Positions 58,201 to 64,000 of a stretch of DNA of 64,000 bases are shown piece by piece; the stretch's first letter is position 1; every line of letters begins with the position of its first letter. The stretch is taken from assembly GCF_001039355.2 (NCBI RefSeq), contig NW_019775580.1:632872-696871 (forward strand). The letters are read 5' to 3'. The notes under the pieces were generated by a model. It saw only the letters and a list, made by a program, of their open reading frames with translations, did not search any database and had not been told where the DNA came from. The position numbers and the translations under genes were made by a program. The DNA is from Lingula anatina (taxonomy: Eukaryota > Brachiopoda > Lingulata > Lingulida > Lingulidae).

Positions 58201-61200
58201 CCTGCAGTGCATCATTAAAGATTGGTGGTGACTATGCTGATTAGCATTATGTAAAATTGCATCAAAAATTTAAAAGAAAATTGAAGAAAACCCTATTTTG
58301 GGCACTGCCGCCATAGTGACCATTAAAGGAAACGCATGTCACTTACTCTTCTCAAATTTATAGGAAAGAAACAAAGGACTAAAATACAGCTTTATTTGGA
58401 AAAATGGTCTGATTAGTTAATTTTTCTGAAAGCAATATAATTTTTTATAAAATTTTTTTTTTCATTATACATTTTTTTTTAAATGTAATTTTTCACATGT
58501 TGGCATTTTCAAGTTGTGACTTTGAACCTCCATGGGCTTGGAAGACCTTTGCTAGTCGTATTTACTGTTAATCAGTATGTAATAATGCATCAGAATTGAA
58601 GAAAACTCTATTTTGGACTCTGCCGCCATAGTGACCATTAAAGGAAAACCATGTTACTTATAATTCTCAAACTTACTGAAAAGATTCATAGGACTGAAAT
58701 GGGCTTGAGTTGGAAAATCAGTCTGATTGCTTTCCCTTCTGGAAGCGAGCACTGATGGTATACTCATGGTTCTACCCCTGCCCCATCTGGAACAGCTCTG
58801 CAGGGTGTGAGTGCATACAATTCACCCTTACTGCTTCTCCTCCTAGACCAGAAGGACCTGTTTCTGTCTCTTGGAATAAGGTCACATATAAATTCAAGTT
58901 GATCCCCCTAGATTTTGGTCTCTGTCAGTGCATTTCCTTAGGCGTGACACTTGTTGCAATGTATCCTTGTCAAAATTGTTAAATGCTAAACCTCTCAAAC
59001 TGAAGGAATTATTGAAGTACTACTATAGAAGTATTCCAGAAAGTCATACATGCAGATTTCCAATATGCCCTTGGATTTGAACTTTGACCTTTATTTCAAG
59101 GTCAAATGGGCCAAAATTTTGTGAAAAAAATAATAATTTGCAGCAAAAAAAATTTGTTTGTGCCAATTTTCAGAAACTACACAGACCAAAGCTTTCATAT
59201 AAGTGTGAGGTGTTACACTAAGGGTCTCCTGTTACTTTTGTGAGTTTGGGTCAATTTGTGCATTAGAAGCAGCCATTAGATGCTGAAACTTGAAAACTCT
59301 TGAATCAAAAAAAGGTCCACTGTAAACAGTCATATATTGAACAATCATATGTTGAACATCTTCATCTGCACTTCATTTAGACTTTTATCCTACTTCTCCC
59401 CATAAAATACTCTTGCCACATATACCCAACCCTACTTCTCCACAAGTAACACACATACTTCCATGCCTTACCTCAACTTGAATGCACTTACTCTTGCTGG
59501 TGGTACAATACCAGGAGGGAATATCACCTCTCTGATCCTCTTTTTTAATAATTAATGGAACTTAAAGTCATAATAACTCTTCGTTTTGGCCAAAAATTGA
59601 ATTTTCCTGGAAAAAACGGCAATTTTCCCGTACTTACCAATGGTCAACGACCCCATTCCTGCATTCAAAGTTAATCCAGGGTTTTTTTCCTAAACGTACG
59701 GTTTTTTGTTAAAATCTCTTAAGAGATTTTAACTGACAGAGCTCTCTCTGACATTGCAAAGTCACTGGTGACCTACTTAAAACCGCGGGAAAAGCAGACA
59801 ACAACAACACTATATAAGATTCATGAGATATATTCGTCTTTTTGTTAAAAATGCATTTATATCCACAATGTGTGCCATTCTGGGCTTTTTCGTTATCCGA
59901 CGCACTGTACAAAAACTCGCAACTTACGTCTGCGTCCGCATTAATGGGTTTGGCACCATGTTATATTGGTCTCGAATGAACGCGAGAATCCGCGTGACAC
60001 CATTACGTCATTAGCAACGAATGCTTTGATGACTGGGAAGAAAGGCACCGAAAGCCCCATTGACAAGCACAGATTTTAGTTTTACTACAATAACGGCCGT
60101 TTTAGTGGTAAAATACAATAGAATATATTTCCATGCGTTGTTTACAATGTATTTCATGCGGAATTTTGAATCTCAAAGGAAGAGTTATTATTGCTTTAAG
60201 TTTTTGGCACTTTAGATTAATGCAGTTCAGAACACTCAACATGCACAGATGAAGTCTCCAAGAGCAATGCTTGCATGGCTAATTTTACACATGTTGATCT
60301 CTGAATCACAGTCTTTGCCATAATCTTTACAGCTTACTGACCATATATAAAGACCACCACTTTCCTCAAATCTGCTGATACAAACCAGTGGCTGAAGTTG
60401 CAGACTGGAATCAAAATCTTTGTCTAAGAACTCGCTATTCTTTAATCATGAGCCACTGCTTGGCTTTCTTCATTTAGTGTCAAAACCTAAGGTACCATTT
60501 CCTCATTCTCTTCCTCTTTAACCTTTTGCTGCTTAGCAACTGATATTGTATATTCTTGTCATTTTTTCCAGCAGTCCACAGCAATAAAGGCAATGAACTA
60601 TCACGTGTTTAGCAAGTGGAACACAATAATTTATACTCGATACTCAGCAAATACTAATAATCTAATAATACATGACATATGCTTCATAAATTCTTCAGTC
60701 AGGCCTCTCACTTCCATTGCAAGTTCCAACTCCTTGTAATGACTTTTATAAGCCTATAGCTAATAAAAGTGTTGCTCATTAAAGATCTTAAATCATTTTA
60801 ATATTGTACTTAGTTACCAGAAAAAAAACTCATGTACTACATATGAAACATCAACAGCATCAAAGTGAAGTTGGTGGAACCAAATTGTCATTTTATTAAT
60901 ACTGGTAATTACTTATATACTTAAGACCCCATTCCCGTACCGAGATCGATCTAGCAGGATCGACCCATCTCCATGGGGTTCCTCGCTAAATTGCTTTCAG
61001 CTTAAGCAGCTTAGATATATGGCATACCAACTGAAGCTGGTCAGTGATAGTTAATCACCCCCAAACATCTTCAGTAGGCTTTCTTTGAAGCGAATAGTTT
61101 ATTGTAATTGATATATTAATGGACGACTTGCTGTGAGCCTAGTCAGCATGTAATAATGTAGAGGTATTGATTTCACATAGGCTGTGGCACTTGAAAAATC

Positions 61201-61471
61201 TTACTGTATTTTGCATAATCTCTTTATCGTCAAATTGTCATAGACAATCTCTTTAATATGGGCGTTGTTTAATTTGCCATATATATAAAGTAAAAAATAA
61301 ACAACTTGCTATAATTTAGGTATCCAAAGAGTCCAAAGAGGTTGAATCGCTTACCCAGAAGGTTGACAGTCCTGTTTCCTGGGGAATGAAGACGCCCCAG
61401 CACAAGACACTCTCACATAACAAAGGAAGCAAAGGCATATCTAAGGCAGCCATGACTACAGATTATGTTAG
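52214..61471 (+). CDS. JARID2-like protein, N-terminal exons (gene continues beyond window)
   Basis: Four plus-strand coding exons join in phase: 52214-52223, 55085-55428, 55673-55855 and 61320-61471 (about 229 residues). Residues 107-130 carry ERPKRTIIPKNL then DESAGLSWREETDLKKAL, which parallels the first 35 or so residues of vertebrate JARID2 (RPKRNII, DSDGIPW, a helix with LSLKE), including the exon junction between the two halves. JARID2 is a nuclear cofactor of Polycomb complex PRC2, with ARID and (inactive) JmjC domains; neither is in this window. The roughly 106-residue basic/Ser-rich extension before the motif is not in the human isoform I recall. Residues 119-150 look helical and charged (LRESKRQELEEQVELELKQS). 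The match is short, so another nuclear protein with the same motif cannot be excluded. Confidence 0.5.
52224..53689. other. Intron 1 of the JARID2-like gene, unassigned part
   Basis: No gene recognised. A G-run at about 52680-52696 lies between CGTGATTNAG-like sub-repeats. The rest is unremarkable AT-rich DNA. Confidence 0.4.
53690..53933. mobile_element. 'GATCGATC' MITE copy
   Basis: From ACTGGGTTCCTATCCCTAGA to GGGTCTGGGAATGGTCT. Arms share TCTCGCTAAATTGGTTTCAG with the complement of GATTGCAATTAAGTGAGAAT, giving a whole-element hairpin. Confidence 0.65.
54540..54925 (+). mobile_element. Helitron-like H2 fragment
   Basis: Contains the complement of GGCAGCAAAGCTGTC (TTGACAGCTTTGCTTCCTTG at about 54829) and TTAGCTGGTGCTACATCCCAGG-like 3' sequence at 54885, but the terminal CTAG is altered. 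Confidence 0.45.
55085..55428 (+). CDS. JARID2-like exon 2
   Basis: Acceptor TTTTTCCACTCAG, donor TTG|GTAGGC, open frame of 114 codons plus two bases. Basic and Ser-rich: KGRRHSSHGMTYAVRKSSP, PVRTDTKLRRKQPS, ending AERPKRTIIPKNL. Confidence 0.75.
55673..55855 (+). CDS. JARID2-like exon 3
   Basis: 61 codons between TTTTCTCTACAG and GTATGC, phase 0 at both ends: DESAGLSWREETDLKKALLA then a charged helix and a Ser-rich tail (SSSGSSSIHKSK). Confidence 0.8.
56170..56497. mobile_element. MITE ('GGGCTNGATTTGGTC' family), full length
   Basis: 328 bp with about 40-bp inverted ends (TGGGCTTGATTTGATCTTAA / its complement with few mismatches, GTGCAATTTAAGATCACAAG). Interior ATTGTGAGCAGAGGTGTCCT is duplicated in diverged form. 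Confidence 0.75.
56924..57182. mobile_element. 'GATCGATC' MITE copy
   Basis: Starts GACTGACTTCCCATACTTAC, ends GTCTGGGAATGGCC. Family arms with TTTCTCGCTAAATTGC and GACATCTAAGCCACTTAG. Flanked by GTAAGACT and CCTAAG. Confidence 0.65.
57335..57700 (+). mobile_element. Repeat family H3 fragment
   Basis: Units with TGCTATTTTTTCAGCATGTATG, GAAAACCAATAGGCCTATTG and CTCACAGGAGTGATCAGTCT, opposite in orientation to 11960-12310. Confidence 0.5.
57701..58739 (+). mobile_element. Helitron-like H2 modules
   Basis: Two to three diverged modules (TTGGCATTTTCAAGNTGTGA, CCATGGGCNTGAAGACC, CCATAGTGACCATTAAAGGA), plus-strand counterparts of the modules at 14.3-15.0 kb and 19.1-20.0 kb. Confidence 0.45.
58740..59541 (+). 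mobile_element. Helitron-like element, decayed copy
   Basis: Starts in the GC-rich 5' block (TTCTCCTCCTAGACCAGAAG), continues through TGACCTTTATTTCAAGGTCA, and has a 3' terminal segment at about 59497-59541 (GCTGGTGGTACAATAC, ATATCACCTCTCTGATCCTC). The final CTAG is lost. The hairpin is degraded. Confidence 0.5.
59562..60199. mobile_element. MITE with TTAAAG...TAATAAC termini, long copy
   Basis: 638 bp; TTAAAGTCATAATAACTCTT at the left and AGAGTTATTATTGCTTTAA at the right. GAATTTTCCTGGAAAAAACG and CTCTTAAGAGATTTTAACTG are shared with 15275-15621. The interior 59760-60030 is extra relative to the other copies. The frames here (59709-60014) are not genes. Confidence 0.6.
60200..60924. other. 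Intron 3 of the JARID2-like gene, unassigned part
   Basis: AT-rich, no gene, terminal repeat or RNA recognised. Confidence 0.45.
60925..61080. mobile_element. 'GATCGATC' MITE, left half
   Basis: GACCCCATTCCCGTACCGAG, GATCGATCTAGCAGGATCGA and TCGCTAAATTGCTTTCAGCT. The copy stops after CATCTTCAGTAGGC, so its right arm is gone. Confidence 0.65.
61320..61471 (+). CDS. JARID2-like exon 4
   Basis: Acceptor ATAATTTAG, donor AG|GTGAAA, 152 nt; residues VSKESKEVESLTQKVDSPVS, WGMKTPQHKTLSHNKGS. Follows exon 3 in phase. No known domain; low-complexity linker expected in this family. Confidence 0.65.
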
Positions 61472-61619
61472 GTGAAACATGGGGTGCAAAGTGTGTTTGG
61501 TGTGGCAAAAAATTGTGACATACTGTGTGATATGGCATATTAAATCAGTGGTTACAAATTGTTTGAAATAATATTGGTAGAGAGGACAGACAAAGTATTA
61601 AATGAATCTAGCATTTTTT

Positions 61620-61796
61620 TGATGTACAGACACAGATGTGTCTGTACATATTGCCATCACCTGCGTCTGCTGTTTTTTCACTTTTCAGCATATATGCAAC
61701 ACTGTTAACACATTTCAAGGAAAACCGATAAGCCAGGAGTAATCAATCTTACTAAAACGCAGGTCAAATTCGAAAATCAGCATGATCGGGCCATTA
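61620..61796 (+). mobile_element. Repeat family H3 fragment (left side, split by copy D)
   Basis: Begins with a 13-bp-arm palindrome starting TGTACAGACACAG (61624-61650), then one unit ending GATCGGGCCATTA, where copy D is inserted. The unit resumes at 63273. Confidence 0.6.
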
Positions 61797-63272
61797 TTGT
61801 ACCACCAGCGTTAGCGCTGGCGGTACACATGGTTTTAGTCCCGTCCGGTCCGTTCCGCCGGCTCCTGCGGCTCCGCCAGCTCCGCCGCCATGTTACCGTT
61901 ACCGCTTCTCCTCCTAGACGGTAAGGGCCCCCATACCCATCTCTTGGATTTAGGTCACCTATAATCTCAACTCGTTTCACGTAAAATTTGGGCTTTGTCG
62001 GTATTGGGGTCTAGGTGTGGCATTCATTGCAATGCACCCTTGTCCAAAAATGGCAAAATTAAATGCTAATTATCTACCCTACGGAAGGAATTATGGGAAA
62101 AATTTCTACAGACGGCTTTCCAAAAGTCATATGTGTAGATTTCAAATATGCCCTTGGATTTGACCTTTGACCTTTATTTCAAGGTCAAANNNNNNNNNNN
62201 NNNNNNNNNNNNNNNNNNNNNNNNNNNNNNNNNNNNNNNNNNNNNNNNNNNNNNNNNNNNNNNNNNNNNNNNNNNNNNNNNNNNNNNNNNNNNNNNNNNN
62301 NNNNNNNNNNNNNNNNNNNNNNNNNNNNNNNNNNNNNNNNNNNNNNNNNNNNNNNNNNNNNNNNNNNNNNNNNNNNNNNNNNNNNNNNNNNNNNNNNNNN
62401 NNNNNNNNNNNNNNNNNNNNNNNNNNNNNNNNNNNNNNNNNNNNNNNNNNNNNNNNNNNNNNNNNNNNNNNNNNNNNNNNNNNNNNNNNNNNNNNNNNNN
62501 NNNNNNNNNNNNNNNNNNNNNNNNNNNNNNNNNNNNNNNNNNNNNNNNNNNNNNNNNNNNNNNNNNNNNNNNNNNNNNNNNNNNNNNNNNNNNNNNNNNN
62601 NNNNNNNNNNNNNNNNNNNNNNNNNNNNNNNNNNNNNNNNNNNNNNNNNNNNNNNNNNNNNNNNNNNNNNNNNNNNNNNNNNNNNNNNNNNNNNNNNNNN
62701 NNNNNNNNNNNNNNNNNNNNNNNNNNNNNNNNNNNNNNNNNNNNNNNNNNNNNNNNNNNNNNNNNNNNNNNNNNNNNNNNNNNNNNNNNNNNNNNNNNNN
62801 NNNNNNNNNNNNNNNNNNNNNNNNNNNNNNNNNNNNNNNNNNNNNNNNNNNNNNNNNAGGAAGTCATATACTGGCAATCTAAATGTGACCTTAAAATTGA
62901 CCTTTGACCTACTTTTCACCATGAACTGAACTTTGCAAATTTTGCTTCCCTTTTATCTCCAAAACTGGCAGAGATAGGCCCATAGTTACTATTGAAGTTG
63001 AATAGGAAGTCATATACTGGCAATTTACTGTGACCTTGGAATTGACCTTTGACCTACCTTACGATGAACTTAACTTTGATTGTACCATTTTTAGTTATAT
63101 ATATATTTTTTGCATATTTTGAAAATTCTTGTTGATTGCATTTTTACAGCTTGTCAAGCACAAGACTGGTGGCTGTGTTCCTTATTTTGTGTATGTGGGG
63201 GTCTGTACGAATGCGTTTGCTCCAGCTGGTGGTACAATATTCGGAGGCGGTATCGCCTCTCTGATCCTCTAG
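61797..63272 (+). mobile_element. Helitron-like element (copy D, contains a gap)
   Basis: Plus-strand copy from TTGTACCACCAGCG to CTCTAG, with the hairpin GAGGCGGTATCGCCTC just before. Perfect DR1 complements lie at 62161, 62898 and 63043. The flanks rejoin as GGGCCATTA + TTTTAGTAG; the uninterrupted relative at about 63427 reads GGGCCATTATTTTAGAAG. The insertion is therefore precise, between A and T, with no target duplication (or at most 2 bp). This is the best evidence for the family's borders. The interior is interrupted by the 668-N gap. Confidence 0.7.
62190..62857. other. Assembly gap (668 N)
   Basis: Unknown bases inside copy D, probably collapsed or unresolved 146-bp repeats. Frames crossing it are meaningless. 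Confidence 1.
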
Positions 63273-63480
63273 TTTTAGTAGTTATGCTGTTTTTTCACTT
63301 TTCAGCATATATGCAACACTGTAAACACAATATAAGAAAAACAGATACGCCAATTGTCATTAAACTCACAGGAGTGGTTAATTTTACTAAAACGCAGGTT
63401 GAGTTCATACATCAGCATAATCGGGCCATTATTTTAGAAGTCATGCTGTTTTTTCTCATGTCCTCAGATTCAATTCTTAG
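63273..63480 (+). mobile_element. Repeat family H3 fragment (right side)
   Basis: Continuation of 61620-61796 after copy D: TTATGCTGTTTTTTCACTTT, CAGCATATATGCAACACTGT, then a second unit with AATCGGGCCATTATTTTAGA, which is the empty-site reference. Confidence 0.6.
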
Positions 63481-64000
63481 GCATGTTAACAGTCTCATTA
63501 TTGAACTAATAAGATACGTAAAAGTGTTTGTTTGACATTTCCTGTATCTTTACAACATTTTTAGTTGATTATGTAAAAATGATGGTTAACTTGTTATCGT
63601 GTATAGTGTAATTAAGTTTCAAAAAAGGAAATAAACTCATATCATTGCAGTTTGTCAAATTCAATCATTCACTATGTTCAGAATCTCAGAATGGAGAAAA
63701 TTGGAATTTAACACTGTTGTATTGATATTTTTCCCATCTCATCAATTTTATTAGTTGATCATATAAAAATGTCAGTTAACTGTTAATTTTGTTTTATGTT
63801 AAAATTTGTTAAAAATGGAAAAAAAAACATTTCAGAACAGTGCTGTCTTGTTTACATTTTGGCATTTTCAAGGTGTGACTTTGAAGTTCCATGGGCCTGA
63901 AGACCTTTGCTAGTCACATTTTCTTAATATTCATGATACTAATATTTTATCATTAAAAATTGGTAGTCATTATGCTGTTTAGCATTACATAATATTGTAT
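63481..64000 (+). mobile_element. Helitron-like H2 modules, running off the window
   Basis: TTAGTTGATTATGTAAAAATG, GGCATTTTCAAGGTGTGACT, CCATGGGCCTGAAGACCTTT and ATGCTGTTTAGCATTACATA match the plus-strand modules at 57.7-58.7 kb. Confidence 0.45.

Noticed and set aside
59709-60014. Short frames inside the 638-bp MITE
   Set aside because: Present only because of the extra interior of that copy; no protein similarity recognised.
62142-62922. Frames of about 240 codons at 62.1-62.9 kb
   Set aside because: They run through the 668-N gap inside a repeat.
1-64000. tRNA, rRNA or snRNA genes
   Set aside because: No stretch with convincing A/B boxes or rRNA/snRNA core sequence was noticed by eye; a covariance-model scan would be needed to exclude them.

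Overview
This is a piece of an animal nuclear genome, AT-rich and crowded with mobile elements, with two assembly gaps (48609-49318 and 62190-62857). Introns with GT/AG borders, a metazoan PIGT gene, and hAT, Tc1, jockey-like, Ty3/gypsy and Helitron-like relics point to a marine invertebrate. The species cannot be named from the sequence alone. Almost all of the longer open frames here are repeats, low complexity or shadows.

Two host genes are supported. PIGT, the GPI-transamidase subunit, is complete on the minus strand. Ten coding exons between 51915 (ATG) and 17094 (stop) join in phase into a 594-codon frame, against 578 in human. About 298 bp from its start codon, and pointing the other way, lies the 5' part of a second gene on the plus strand (52214, 55085-55428, 55673-55855, 61320-61471). 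Its RPKR-x-II-P-K motif followed by an acidic/Trp segment resembles the start of JARID2, the PRC2-associated Jumonji protein. The ARID and JmjC domains would lie beyond the window.

1-2.4 kb: end of a Helitron-like element, unassigned DNA, and a 5'-truncated LINE reverse transcriptase. 2.4-11.8 kb: a tandem array of units of about 0.5 kb. Each well-preserved unit holds an exon-like segment between a splice-acceptor-like and a splice-donor-like site. The array has been invaded by a CAACGTTGG-rich element, a hAT transposon with target duplication, an inverted Tc1 composite, and MITEs, and it contains a perfect 400-bp palindrome. 12-17 kb: 3' flank of PIGT, filled with Helitron-like modules and MITEs. 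17-52 kb: PIGT, with introns full of Helitron-like copies, a gypsy fragment split by a MITE, a 26 x 35-bp perfect minisatellite and several microsatellites. 52-64 kb: introns of the JARID2-like gene with more of the same families.

The most interesting non-genic signal is the Helitron-like family. It ends in a GAGGCG/CGCCTC hairpin and CTAG, inserts next to T, and leaves no clear target duplication (an empty site is present in the window). It carries about 146-bp internal repeats holding perfect DR1 nuclear-receptor motifs (AGGTCA-A-AGGTCA).
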